The position numbers and the translations under genes were made by a program. Source: Alsobacter sp045348435 (lineage in GTDB: Bacteria; Pseudomonadota; Alphaproteobacteria; Rhizobiales; Beijerinckiaceae). From it: a stretch of 64,000 bases of DNA. The notes beneath the pieces were generated by a model that was not told where the DNA came from, ran no database searches, and worked only from the letters and a program-made list of their open reading frames with translations. Positions 1-10,424 of this stretch are shown piece by piece (position 1 is the first letter of the stretch; every line of letters starts with the position of its first letter). The stretch lies in contig NZ_CP157484.1 in the NCBI RefSeq assembly GCF_045348435.1, forward strand, positions 4,464,001 to 4,528,000, read 5' to 3'.

Positions 1-233
1 TCGTCCGTGTCGCGCACCAGGAACACGGATCCGAGCGTCCGCCCGTCGCGCTCGGCGATCCAGCAGCGCTCGCGGCCTGGCTTGAACTCGCGGAGGAACG
101 CCGCCGCGATCTCGGCCAGCAGCGCCTCGAACTCCTCGTTCCAACCGTATTCCTGGCAGTAGAGCGCCGCCTGGCGGTGGATCACCCAGCCCATGTCGCC
201 GGGCCTGTGCTCGCGCAGTCGCAGGTCCGCCAT
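1..233 (-). CDS. GNAT-family N-acetyltransferase, 3' end cut by the window edge
   Basis: The first 77 residues are present and the C-terminus runs off the window. The start is an ATG at 233 preceded by GGGAGACGAG. The protein opens with a GDMGWVIHRQ segment, then YCQEYGW, an acidic helix, and the strand pair RCWIAERDG / LGSVFLV that begins the GNAT acetyl-CoA fold. These segments match the acetyltransferase half of the widespread MarR-GNAT fusion proteins, but here there is no helix-turn-helix part upstream of the start. The substrate is unknown. The family assignment is fairly sure; the acetyl-CoA loop itself lies outside the window. Confidence 0.75.
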   Translation of the reverse strand, partial: MADLRLREHRPGDMGWVIHRQAALYCQEYGWNEEFEALLAEIAAAFLREFKPGRERCWIAERDGRTLGSVFLVRDTD

Positions 234-274
234 CTCTCGTCTCCCTGGATCCCATCCTAGGCGAGCCGGCGCGC

Positions 275-306
275 AAAAAAACCCCGGAGCGCGAGGCCCC
301 GGGGTT
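275..306 (-). terminator. Rho-independent terminator of the secreted repeat protein gene
   Basis: Read on the minus strand, an 8-base stem (AACCCCGG/CCGGGGTT) is followed by an uninterrupted run of seven T. It lies about 60 bases past the stop codon of the minus-strand gene that ends at 367. Confidence 0.85.
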
Positions 307-366
307 GGCTGCGGAAGACGGCGAACCGTCGACCTGACTACTCGTGCGGGCCGAAGCCCTGATCTC

Positions 367-2544
367 TCACTCGTCCGTGCTCGGCTTGCGCGCGCCGCCG
401 CCGGCCGCGGACGGCGACGCCGACGCGCCTCCGGCCGATGCGCCGCCGGAGCGCCCGCCGCCGGCCTTCTCGCCGGCCTCCGGGCCGCCGCGCGTCGCGC
501 CCGTCGTCACGTCGGACCCGGGGGCGGAACGGCCCTGGGCCCGCTGCGGCGAGGCTTCGCCGCTGCGGCGCTCGGCCGACTCGCCGGCCGGCTTGGCGCC
601 GGAGCCGCTGCGCTCCTGGGCGGTCGAGGACGAGGCCGCGCCCGGGGAGCGCTTCTCGGCCGCGGCGTTGGTCCGGGACGAAGCGCCCTTCTCCTCGCCC
701 TTGCCTTCGGCGCTCCTGGCCTTGTCGCCGGAGCCGGACGGGCTCGCGGTGGCGGCCTTCGAGCCGGGCTGATCCGTCTCGGACGAAGCCTTGCCGGCCG
801 TGTCCTTGTCCCCGGCCTTGGCGCGCTCGGCCGTGCTGCGGCCCGCCTTGCCCTTCTCGCCGGCCCTCTCGGCCTGCGCGGCGGGCTTGGCGCTCTCATC
901 CTTGCCTGCGGCGGACTGCTTGCCGGCGCGATCGCCCTGGCCCTGCTCGGCCGTCGACTTGGCGGCTTCAGACTTGCCGGACTCGGCCTTGGCCGACTCG
1001 GACTTGGAGGCCTCAGACTTGGAGGCCTCAGACTTCGCGGCCTCGGATTTGGCCGCCGCGCCGGACTTGGAAGGCTCGCCGGAACGTGCCGCCGACGAGG
1101 TCGACGACTTGGCGTCCGGCGTGGGGTTGGCCGCGGTCGATCCGGCCTTGTCGCCGGTCGTCCCGCCCGTGGAGGCGCTGGAGGCAGGCTTCTCGCCGGG
1201 CGAGGTCTGCCCCGAAGGCGCCGCCGCGGAGCCCGACGGCGCCGCGCCGGGCGCAGCCGGCTGCGTCGCCGAGGGCCGGCTCGTATCCGCCGAACCCGCG
1301 GCCGGCTGGCCGTTCTGCCGCCCCTGCTGGTCCGAGGCGCCGCCCGTGGTGGCCGAGCGCGACGTGGCGGAGTCGGCGCCGGTCGACCGGGCCTCGGTCG
1401 AGATCTCCCGCACCTGCGCCGGCACGGCGACCGTCTCGGCCCGCGGCAGGTTGCGCGACTGGATGCGGATATTGGTCTCGCGCTCGATCACCGTCGGCTG
1501 GATCGCGAAATTCACCGCGATGGAGCCGCGCCGCTCGACGCGGCCGATGGGGCGCGTCTCGGTGTAGATCTCGGTCACCCGCTCCGGGCGCACCTCGACC
1601 TCGGTGATCCGCTCCGCCGTGATGTCGCGCGTCGGCACGAACACCCACTCCTCCTCCTCGACGCTGGAGCCGCCGCGGCGGGTCGTCGTCGTGGTGGTCG
1701 TGGACTTGGACTTGCCGGATGCGCGCGCGACCTTCGGAGCGTTGTCCGGCGGCAGCGGACGCCAGCCGACATGCTCCTTGCTGCGCCGCCATTCCACCCA
1801 GGCCGGGGCCCATTCGGTGTCGGCCACCCAGACCCAGCCCTGGTCGGGATCGTCGTACCAGCGGCCGTAATGATAGGTCACCTCGGCCCAGGGCTCGTCG
1901 GACTCAAAGTACCAGCCGACCTTCTCGTTGAAGATCCAGTGGCCGTTCGTGTAGGGCTTCCAGCCCCGGTCGACGCCGCGCGGGCGGAAAGCCTCGCCCA
2001 GCTTGTCGATCCGCACATACTCGCCATTGTGGCGCACCCGGTCGCGCAGCTCGTCCACCGTGACCTTGACGGAGGCGTTCTGGCCGAGGTCGCCGCCCTG
2101 GCGAGCCGCCGTAGCCGCCCCGCCGCCATTCTGGCCGGGGGACGCGGCGGAACCGCCGTTCTGCGTCGCGGAGCGCGCCTGGTCGGCCGATTGCGCATCC
2201 CGCGCCTTGCCGCGCTCGGCGCTGGAGCGGGTCGGATCTCCGGACAGGGCGCCGGAATTGGGCGGCCCGGCATGGCCGCTCCCGGCGGCCTGCTCATGCG
2301 AGCCGGGCGTCTCGCGGGCGCCGGACTGGGCGCTGTTGCGCCGCATCTCGGCCTTGGGGGCGGCGTCGCGGGCGGACGATGGGCTTTCCGCCCCGGATCG
2401 AGAGCCGCTTGCGGCCGGCGCGGTGGCGGCCGGAGAGCCAGAACTGGTCTGCGCCTGCGCGCCGAGGCCGGGCGCCAGAACGGCGGCCGCGGTCAAGAGC
2501 GCCGCGATGGCCGCGCCTGAAAAGAAGTCGCTGCGTTGAGCCAT
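367..2544 (-). CDS. Secreted low-complexity protein with a Trp-rich DUF6600-like core
   Basis: 725 residues. An N-terminal signal peptide (hydrophobic AAIAALLTAAAVLAPGLGA, cleavage near AQA) indicates export. The mature protein starts with a Ser/Ala/Gly-rich stretch. A conserved core follows at about residues 165-275, with WKPYTNGHWI, GWYF, EPWAEVTYHYGRW and WAPAWVEWR, the tryptophan pattern of DUF6600-like domains. The rest, over 350 residues, is disordered Ser/Ala/Lys/Glu/Gly sequence with AKSEASKSE-type repeats. The ATG at 2544 was chosen because a signal peptide follows directly and an EcfG-type promoter lies 32 bases upstream. No enzymatic motif is visible; a cell-envelope or matrix role under stress is inference. 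Confidence 0.8.
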   Translation of the reverse strand: MAQRSDFFSGAAIAALLTAAAVLAPGLGAQAQTSSGSPAATAPAASGSRSGAESPSSARDAAPKAEMRRNSAQSGARETPGSHEQAAGSGHAGPPNSGALSGDPTRSSAERGKARDAQSADQARSATQNGGSAASPGQNGGGAATAARQGGDLGQNASVKVTVDELRDRVRHNGEYVRIDKLGEAFRPRGVDRGWKPYTNGHWIFNEKVGWYFESDEPWAEVTYHYGRWYDDPDQGWVWVADTEWAPAWVEWRRSKEHVGWRPLPPDNAPKVARASGKSKSTTTTTTTRRGGSSVEEEEWVFVPTRDITAERITEVEVRPERVTEIYTETRPIGRVERRGSIAVNFAIQPTVIERETNIRIQSRNLPRAETVAVPAQVREISTEARSTGADSATSRSATTGGASDQQGRQNGQPAAGSADTSRPSATQPAAPGAAPSGSAAAPSGQTSPGEKPASSASTGGTTGDKAGSTAANPTPDAKSSTSSAARSGEPSKSGAAAKSEAAKSEASKSEASKSESAKAESGKSEAAKSTAEQGQGDRAGKQSAAGKDESAKPAAQAERAGEKGKAGRSTAERAKAGDKDTAGKASSETDQPGSKAATASPSGSGDKARSAEGKGEEKGASSRTNAAAEKRSPGAASSSTAQERSGSGAKPAGESAERRSGEASPQRAQGRSAPGSDVTTGATRGGPEAGEKAGGGRSGGASAGGASASPSAAGGGARKPSTDE
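961..1065 (-). repeat. Short tandem repeats coding for Lys-Ser-Glu-Ala units
   Basis: A 15-base unit is perfectly duplicated at 1006-1020 and 1021-1035, with degenerate copies on both sides. It encodes repeated (A/S)KSEA units in the secreted protein. Such repeats can change copy number by slippage. Confidence 0.75.
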
Positions 2545-2575
2545 GGGTGTCCTCCGAGGCGTTGTCGGAGCAGGA

Positions 2576-2600
2576 AACGCGACCCCCCGGTTGTTGTTCC
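2576..2600 (-). promoter_or_regulatory. EcfG-type general stress promoter for the secreted repeat protein
   Basis: On the minus strand GGAAC (2600-2596), exactly 16 bases, then CGTT (2579-2576). This is a perfect match to the alphaproteobacterial EcfG/RpoE2 consensus GGAAC-N16/17-CGTT. The -10 element ends 31 bases before the ATG at 2544, and the -35 begins directly after the stop codon of the response regulator gene. Confidence 0.8.
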
Positions 2601-3059
2601 CTATGCGAAACGCTGCACTGCGGCGATTCGCCCCGCTTTGAGCAGATCGGCGGCGCTTTGCGCCAGCGCCGACGGCCGGAAGGGCTTGGGCAGCAGCCTC
2701 GAACCCGCCACGCGGTCGTCCGGGTCCACCTGGGCGCGGCCCGACGTGTAGAGCACCGGGAGCCCCGGATGGGCGAGCGCGGCGTAGCGGGCGAGTTCCA
2801 AGCCGTCCGGCCCGGGCCCGAGATCGATGTCCGTCACCAGGAGGTCCACGCCTCCCGCGACCAGAGCCCGGAACGCCTCGCAGGCGTCGCAGGCCTCCGC
2901 CACCGCATAGCCCTCGTCCGCCAGCACTTCGCACGCATAGGCCCGCAGCAAGGCGTCGTCCTCGACCACGAGGACGCGCGGGACGCCGCTCCCGAACCCG
3001 GCGGGCAGGTCGCGTGCGGGGGCGTGAGCGGGAGACTTCGCATTCGACAAGGCGATCAT
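2601..3059 (-). CDS. Single-domain response regulator (receiver domain only)
   Basis: 152 residues. The receiver domain spans about residues 25-140: VLVVEDDALLR supplies the acidic pocket, LLVTDIDLG carries the phospho-acceptor aspartate, LYTSG the conserved Ser/Thr, and LLPKPF the conserved lysine. There is no DNA-binding or enzymatic output domain, so it probably works by protein contact or as a phosphate sink. The ATG at 3059 follows AGGAGGGGTC, a strong ribosome site. It lies 181 bases downstream of the histidine kinase gene on the same strand, so the two are likely partners, although the pairing is not proven. Confidence 0.85.
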   Translation of the reverse strand: MIALSNAKSPAHAPARDLPAGFGSGVPRVLVVEDDALLRAYACEVLADEGYAVAEACDACEAFRALVAGGVDLLVTDIDLGPGPDGLELARYAALAHPGLPVLYTSGRAQVDPDDRVAGSRLLPKPFRPSALAQSAADLLKAGRIAAVQRFA

Positions 3060-3240
3060 GACCCCTCCTGCTGGCGCGCGCCGCCGGGCCGCTCGGGCCG
3101 CCTCGACGCGATGGGCCGCGAATGGTTCGCGAGCCGTTCTTCCCCAAGCAAACGCGGGCCCCCGCCGGACGTTCGGCCTTTGATTCAACTTGTAGGCTTA
3201 TGGTCAACGAGCCGTTAACCAGCCTCGCCGATAGGCGCTC

Positions 3241-4815
3241 CTATGCGCCCGCCGGCGCGATGGCGGAGGGCGGAAACACCACCCGGAACAGGGCTCCCCC
3301 GGCGCGGCGGCCCGCCTGGTCGAGGGCGATGCTGGCGCCGTGCGCGCCCAGCACGTTGCGGCAGATCGCCAGCCCGATGCCGGTGCCCACGCCCGGCGCC
3401 TTGGTGGTGTAGTAGGGATCGAAGATCTTGTCGGCGATGTCGTCCGGCACGCCGGGGCCGTTGTCCTCGACCTCGATCACGACGCCCGCGTCGTCGCGGC
3501 GGGTGCGCATGGTGACGCGTCGCGGACCGGCCTGCTCCTGCAGGACCTGCTGGGCGTTGACCAGCAGGTTGGACAGCACCTGCCCGATCAGGTCGCCGTC
3601 CGCGCTGATGACCGGCAGGTCCGGGTCGAGCTCGAGCGAGACCTCGACATGGGCGGCGCGCAGGCCGTAGCCCAGCAGGTCGAGCGTCGCCGTGACGAGG
3701 TCGTTCAGCCGCACCGGTCCGCGCCGCGGCGACGCCTCGCGGGCCATCGACAGGAAGCTGCGCACGATCCGGCCGGAGCGCTCGGCCGCCGCCTGGATGC
3801 GCAGCGCCCGGGCGCGCACGTCTTCGGTCTGCGCCCGCTCGGCCAGCAGCGTCGACTGCGCCAGCAGGATGGCGAGCGGATTGTTGAGCTCGTGGGCCAC
3901 GCCCGCCAGCAGCGCGCCCATGGCGGAGACCTTCTCGATCTGGTTGAGCTGCTTGCGCTGGCGCTCGATCTCGGCCTCGGCGGCCCTCGCCTCCGTCAGG
4001 TCGCGCAGGTGGATGATGAAGAGCCGCCGGCCCGACAGCGAGGCCTCGGTCACGGCGAACTCCATGGGCAGGATCCGGCCATCCTTGCAGACGGCCTGGA
4101 TCTCGGCCCGCCGCCCCAGCGCGGCGCCGTCCGGCGTCTCCCAGGCGGACAGGAACGAGGGCCGCCCGGCGCCGCCCATGATGGCGTCCATCACGGGCCG
4201 CCCGAGCGCCTCGGCGCGGCTGTACCCGAAGGCGGCCTCCGCGGCGGGATTGAACTCCACCGTCAGCCCGGCCTCGTCCACCGCCACGAGGCAGTCGAGC
4301 GTCGAGGCCACGATGGCGCTGTTGAGCGCCGTGCGCTCGGCCAGCTCCTGCTCGCGCGCCTTCAGGTCGGTGAGGTCGCGCCCGAAGGCGATGTTGCCCT
4401 GCGGTGCGCCGCCGCCGGGCGAATAGGGCGTGTAGGTCTGCTGGATGTAGCGGCGCCGGTTCCCCGCATAGGTGATCCAGCCTTCCCACCGCACGACCTC
4501 GCCGGCCCGGATGCGCGGCGTATAGGGCTTGATCTGGTCATAGGCGGCTTGTCCCAGCACCTCCCAGACGAAGCGTCCCACCACCTCGTCGGGCCGCTTG
4601 CCGTGGAAGGTCAGAAACTCGCGGTTCACATAGACGTAGCGCTCGTTCCAGTCGACGAAGGCGACGCGTCCCGGGATGCTGTCCAGGATGGTGCGCAGGA
4701 GCGCCAGATCCGGCTCGCGCAGGGCGCTGGTGTCGCCCGCGCCCGAGAGCCCCGAAGGGGAGCGCTCCTGGCCCGCCTCGGGCGGGGCGGCTCCGGTTTC
4801 GGCGCTCTGGTCCAT
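3241..4815 (-). CDS. PAS-PAS sensor histidine kinase
   Basis: 524 residues, no membrane segments, hence a cytoplasmic sensor. Two PAS domains (about 35-150 and 160-275) each end in the RDLT pattern typical of PAS/PAC. Then comes a coiled linker, a HisKA box with the phospho-accepting His in AGVAHELNNPLA, and a HATPase domain with N box (NLLVNAQQ), G1 (DNGPGVP), F box (FDPYYTTK) and G2 (GTGIGLAI). The ATG at 4815 has GGAGGGG upstream; an in-frame ATG at 4857 is less good. The ligand of the PAS domains cannot be read from sequence. Its likely partner is the receiver protein downstream. Confidence 0.9.
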   Translation of the reverse strand: MDQSAETGAAPPEAGQERSPSGLSGAGDTSALREPDLALLRTILDSIPGRVAFVDWNERYVYVNREFLTFHGKRPDEVVGRFVWEVLGQAAYDQIKPYTPRIRAGEVVRWEGWITYAGNRRRYIQQTYTPYSPGGGAPQGNIAFGRDLTDLKAREQELAERTALNSAIVASTLDCLVAVDEAGLTVEFNPAAEAAFGYSRAEALGRPVMDAIMGGAGRPSFLSAWETPDGAALGRRAEIQAVCKDGRILPMEFAVTEASLSGRRLFIIHLRDLTEARAAEAEIERQRKQLNQIEKVSAMGALLAGVAHELNNPLAILLAQSTLLAERAQTEDVRARALRIQAAAERSGRIVRSFLSMAREASPRRGPVRLNDLVTATLDLLGYGLRAAHVEVSLELDPDLPVISADGDLIGQVLSNLLVNAQQVLQEQAGPRRVTMRTRRDDAGVVIEVEDNGPGVPDDIADKIFDPYYTTKAPGVGTGIGLAICRNVLGAHGASIALDQAGRRAGGALFRVVFPPSAIAPAGA

Positions 4816-4907
4816 GGCCCCTCCGGACCCGGCGCATCTCGGCCGTTCGCGAGCCATGATGCGGGGTCCGGCGCGGCCCGGTCAAGGCGCAGCCGGGGCC
4901 TCGCGGG

Positions 4908-7247
<2,340 letters not shown>

Positions 7248-7411
7248 CGCAAGCCTCCACGCTGGGAATCGCCCGGACGCGCCGGGGCCGCGCTTGTAGC
7301 GCGCGCCGCCGATCGGGCAAAGCCGCGGGGCGGACCGCGAGCCCCTTGCCAAGCCGGCGGCGGCTGCTTACCCGAGGAGGGCCGCACGCCGTACCACCCG
7401 AGGACACGCCC

Positions 7412-8824
7412 ATGGCCCAGCACGCCCCCCTCCGGAGACTGCCGGAAGACCGCACCGCGACCCTGGTCGCGCGCCTGCGCGACCTCATCGGCGACCGTTG
7501 CTCGACGTCGGCCTCGGAGCGCGAGCACCATGGCCAAGGCGAATCGTACCACGCCGTCGCCGCGCCGGACGCGGTCTGCTACCCGCTGTCCACCGAAGAG
7601 GTCAGCGCCATCGTCAAGCTGTGCGCCGAGGCCGGCGCACCCATCGTGGCGTTCGGGACCGGCACCTCGCTGGAGGGCCACGTCGCCGCGCTCGAGGGCG
7701 GCGTCACCATCGACATGAAGCGCATGAACGCGATCGTGGAGGTCAACGCGGAGGACCTCGACGCCACCGTCCAGGCCGGCGTCACCCGAAAGCAGCTCAA
7801 CGCCTATCTGCGCGACACCGGGCTGTTCTTTCCGGTCGATCCCGGCGCCGACGCCAGCCTCGGCGGCATGGCGGCGACCCGCGCCTCCGGCACCAACGCG
7901 GTCCGCTACGGCACCATGCGCGAGAACGTGCTCTCCCTCACGGTCGTGCTGGCCGACGGCCGCGTGGTCAAGACCGCCAGCCGGGCCCGCAAGTCCTCGG
8001 CCGGCTACGACCTCACGCGGCTCTTCGTCGGCTCGGAAGGCACGCTCGGCCTCATCACCGAGGTGACGGTGAAGCTCTACGGCATCCCGGAGGCCATGTC
8101 GGCCGCGGTCTGCGCCTTTCCGGACGTCGGCTCGGCGGTGCAGACCGCCATCGAGACCATCCAGTCCGGCGTGCCGATCTCGCGGGTCGAGTTCCTCGAC
8201 GACCGCAGCATGACGGCGGTGAACCGCTACTCCAAGCTCGACTATCCCGAGCAGCCGACCCTGTTCTTCGAGTTCGTCGGCACCGAGGCGGGCGTCGCCG
8301 AACAGGCCGAGCGCGTGCGCGAGCTGGCGCTGGGCAATGGCGGCCAGAACTTCCAGTGGGCGACGACGCCCGAGGAGCGCAACCGCCTCTGGCAGGCCCG
8401 GCACGACATCCACTACGCCTGCCTGGCGATGCGGCCGGGCGCGAAGTCCTGGAGCACGGACGCCTGCGTGCCCATCTCGCGGCTGCCCGAGCTCATCCTC
8501 TACATGCGCGAGCAGACCAAGGACGCGCCCTTCTACGTCACCAGCCTCGGCCATGTCGGCGACGGCAATTTCCACATGGGCTTTCTCATCGACGTCGACG
8601 ATCCGGCCGAACTCGCCGAGGCCGAGCGCCTGAACGGCCTGCTGCTGGACCGCACGCTCGCGCTGCACGGCACCTGTACGGGCGAGCATGGCGTCGGTTC
8701 AGGCAAGTCGAAATATTTGCGCGCCGAGCACGGAGACGCCGCGGTGGATGTCATGCGCCTTATCAAGTCGGCGCTCGACCCCGATAATCTGCTGAATCCT
8801 GGAAAAGTGCTTCCGCCCGACTGA
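7412..8824 (+). CDS. FAD-linked oxidase, D-lactate dehydrogenase (cytochrome) type
   Basis: 470 residues. The N-terminal PCMH FAD-binding domain shows PLSTEEVSAIV, GTGTSLEGHV (pyrophosphate contact), DPGADASLGGMAATRASG and GSEGTLGLITE. The C-terminal oxidase domain contains SLGHVGDGNFHM, whose His residues bind the active-site metal, and a GTCTGEHGVG motif near the end. The architecture fits D-lactate or D-2-hydroxyacid dehydrogenases that pass electrons to cytochrome or quinone; glycolate oxidase GlcD is a close alternative. The ATG at 7412 has only a modest GAGG upstream. It is transcribed away from tex. Confidence 0.88.
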   Translation: MAQHAPLRRLPEDRTATLVARLRDLIGDRCSTSASEREHHGQGESYHAVAAPDAVCYPLSTEEVSAIVKLCAEAGAPIVAFGTGTSLEGHVAALEGGVTIDMKRMNAIVEVNAEDLDATVQAGVTRKQLNAYLRDTGLFFPVDPGADASLGGMAATRASGTNAVRYGTMRENVLSLTVVLADGRVVKTASRARKSSAGYDLTRLFVGSEGTLGLITEVTVKLYGIPEAMSAAVCAFPDVGSAVQTAIETIQSGVPISRVEFLDDRSMTAVNRYSKLDYPEQPTLFFEFVGTEAGVAEQAERVRELALGNGGQNFQWATTPEERNRLWQARHDIHYACLAMRPGAKSWSTDACVPISRLPELILYMREQTKDAPFYVTSLGHVGDGNFHMGFLIDVDDPAELAEAERLNGLLLDRTLALHGTCTGEHGVGSGKSKYLRAEHGDAAVDVMRLIKSALDPDNLLNPGKVLPPD

Positions 8825-8927
8825 GGCTGAGCCGCACCGGAACAGTATTTTGCATCCGGTAAGGTGTTTTCCTAATGGCGCGATCGTTCAGACCGTTTAA
8901 GTCTGGGACGTTATTCGGAGAACGCCC

Positions 8928-9140
8928 GTGTCGAAAAGACATCCTTCCGGACGGCCCCTCGGCAAGCGCAAGATCGGCGTCTCGACGCATGTGCGCTGGC
9001 CCCGCGAAGGCTTCGTGAATTCCCGCCTGGGCCAGACGCCCGACCTCGCGGGCGGCTTCGGCTTCCGCATGCCGGAAGCCACGCACGAGCATCTGCATCA
9101 CGTCGCGCTGGCGCGCCGCAACGCGCACGGCAAGGACTGA
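8928..9140 (+). CDS. Small basic protein, function unknown
   Basis: 70 residues from a GTG at 8928 with GGAG upstream. It is rich in Arg, Lys, His and Gly, opening MSKRHPSGRP and ending RRNAHGKD, with no membrane segment or recognised motif. Support is moderate: a 103-base upstream gap that is poorer in GC, a ribosome site, and a hairpin terminator 60 bases past the stop. A reading frame on the opposite strand also spans this area, but its composition and lack of a ribosome site make it less likely. No function is proposed. Confidence 0.5.
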   Translation: MSKRHPSGRPLGKRKIGVSTHVRWPREGFVNSRLGQTPDLAGGFGFRMPEATHEHLHHVALARRNAHGKD

Positions 9141-9200
9141 CGCGACGGCGCGTCGCCCATGTGCGGCGCGCGTCCAAACCACGGTGGGGGCACTGGGGCG

Positions 9201-9232
9201 ATCACCCCGCGTTCGAAAGAGCGCGGGGTGAT
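9201..9232 (+). terminator. Hairpin terminator between converging genes
   Basis: An 11-base perfect stem (ATCACCCCGCG/CGCGGGGTGAT) with a 10-base loop, followed by GCTTTTGG on the plus strand. It lies between the plus-strand small gene and the 3' end of the minus-strand gene at 9252, so it could serve both directions, although the T tract is short. Confidence 0.6.
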
Positions 9233-9251
9233 GCTTTTGGGGGCCCGAATT

Positions 9252-10379
9252 TCAGCCGCCGACGACGCCGCGGCTGGTCACCACCGTCCAGGTCTTGCCC
9301 TTCTTCTCGATCGCGTCGATCCGCCCGACGCCCGGCAGCACGTCGCCGCGCGCCACTTCGAAGAAGCCGCCCGGCCCTTCCAGCACCGCCACCCCGTTAT
9401 AGACGCCGCGCACGGACCAGCCCTTGAGGCCCTCCGCCTTGGCGGGCGCCTTCGCCTCCACGGCCGACGCCGGGGCCGCCGCCGCGACCGCGGCGGGCGC
9501 GACCGGAGCGATTTCGCGGGCCGGGGCCGGCGACGGCGCGATCGAGGCGGTCGTGGTCGGGCCGATCTGGCGCTCGATGCGGTCGAGGCGCTCCACCATG
9601 GCGGCGACCTTGGCGAAGGGCTCGCGCTGCGCCTGCTCGAAGCGGCCGACCTGGGAGCTCAGCTGCGCCAAGGCGACGCCCGTCTCGGATTTCAGCTTCT
9701 CCATCTGGGTCGCGATCTGCGCCCCCGTCCCGGCCGCGTCGGCGCGGGCCTTTTCGGCCGCGTCCCGCAGCGCCGCGACCTTGCGGTCGAGCGCCCGCAC
9801 GTCGTCGCCGGCCGCGCTGCGGTCGACGCCCGCCTTCAGCAGGTCGACGGAGGCTTTCAGGCTACGCAGGTCGGCGGCGAGCTTCTGCTGCTCGCGGACG
9901 CCGGGCGCCGGAGCGCCCGTCCCCTTCCACTGCATGATGGCCGTCATGCTGCGCAGGTCCTCGGCCTCGCGCTGCGCGGCCGCCAGGTCGGCGGCGGCGC
10001 GTCGGGAGGACATCGCCGCGCCCCCGACGACGCCCAGGCAGGCGGCGATCGCGACCGCGGCCGCGATGGGCCATCGCGGGCCGATGGAGACGGTGCGGAC
10101 GTTCTGGGCCGCCGCCTTCGCGCGGGCCCGCATCAACGCCGACTGCGCGGCGAGCACGCTCTTGGGCACGTCCTGCGGCGCCGGCTTGGGCGCGGGCCTC
10201 GCCTCGGGGGCGCAGGCGATCTCGGGCGCCGCGGCGGCGTCAGGCGAGGCCGCCGGGGTCTCAGGCTGGGCGGCCGCGTCGGGCGCTGGGGCGAGCGCCT
10301 CGCCCGCGACGGAAGGCGTATCGGATCCCGTCGAGGACGACGGGACGAGGGACGAAGTCGTCATGGATGAGGTCGTCAT
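9252..10379 (-). CDS. Membrane-anchored coiled-coil protein, function unknown
   Basis: 375 residues. A Pro/Ala-rich cytoplasmic region (1-90) leads to one membrane helix at about 104-123 (WPIAAAVAIAACLGVVGG). An Ala/Leu/Glu-rich coiled coil follows (about 130-260), then an Ala/Pro linker, and a C-terminal segment, GWSVRGVYNGVAVLEG...DVLPGVGRIDAIEKKG, that looks like a small beta domain and repeats in similar alphaproteobacterial proteins. The topology suggests N-in with the coil in the periplasm. The start is uncertain between ATG 10379 and ATG 10361 because the first codons repeat MTTSS. It lies 45 bases after the PAP2 gene and may be co-transcribed with it. Confidence 0.7.
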   Translation of the reverse strand: MTTSSMTTSSLVPSSSTGSDTPSVAGEALAPAPDAAAQPETPAASPDAAAAPEIACAPEARPAPKPAPQDVPKSVLAAQSALMRARAKAAAQNVRTVSIGPRWPIAAAVAIAACLGVVGGAAMSSRRAAADLAAAQREAEDLRSMTAIMQWKGTGAPAPGVREQQKLAADLRSLKASVDLLKAGVDRSAAGDDVRALDRKVAALRDAAEKARADAAGTGAQIATQMEKLKSETGVALAQLSSQVGRFEQAQREPFAKVAAMVERLDRIERQIGPTTTASIAPSPAPAREIAPVAPAAVAAAAPASAVEAKAPAKAEGLKGWSVRGVYNGVAVLEGPGGFFEVARGDVLPGVGRIDAIEKKGKTWTVVTSRGVVGG

Positions 10380-10424
10380 GGCGGCGTCTCAGGTGAACCT
10401 CCATGAAGCGTTAACCCCATCTGT

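Noticed and set aside
193..2520. 775-codon open frame on the plus strand opposite the secreted protein gene
   Set aside because: It is a shadow frame in very GC-rich DNA: Arg/Gly/Leu repeats, no ribosome site and no family, while the minus frame has a signal peptide, promoter and terminator.
8839..8870. GGAAC before the small gene as another EcfG promoter
   Set aside because: No CGTT or close variant occurs 16-17 bases downstream.
8763..9182. Minus-strand frame over the small 70-residue gene
   Set aside because: No ribosome site, Arg-rich composition of a shadow frame, and it runs into the D-lactate dehydrogenase gene.
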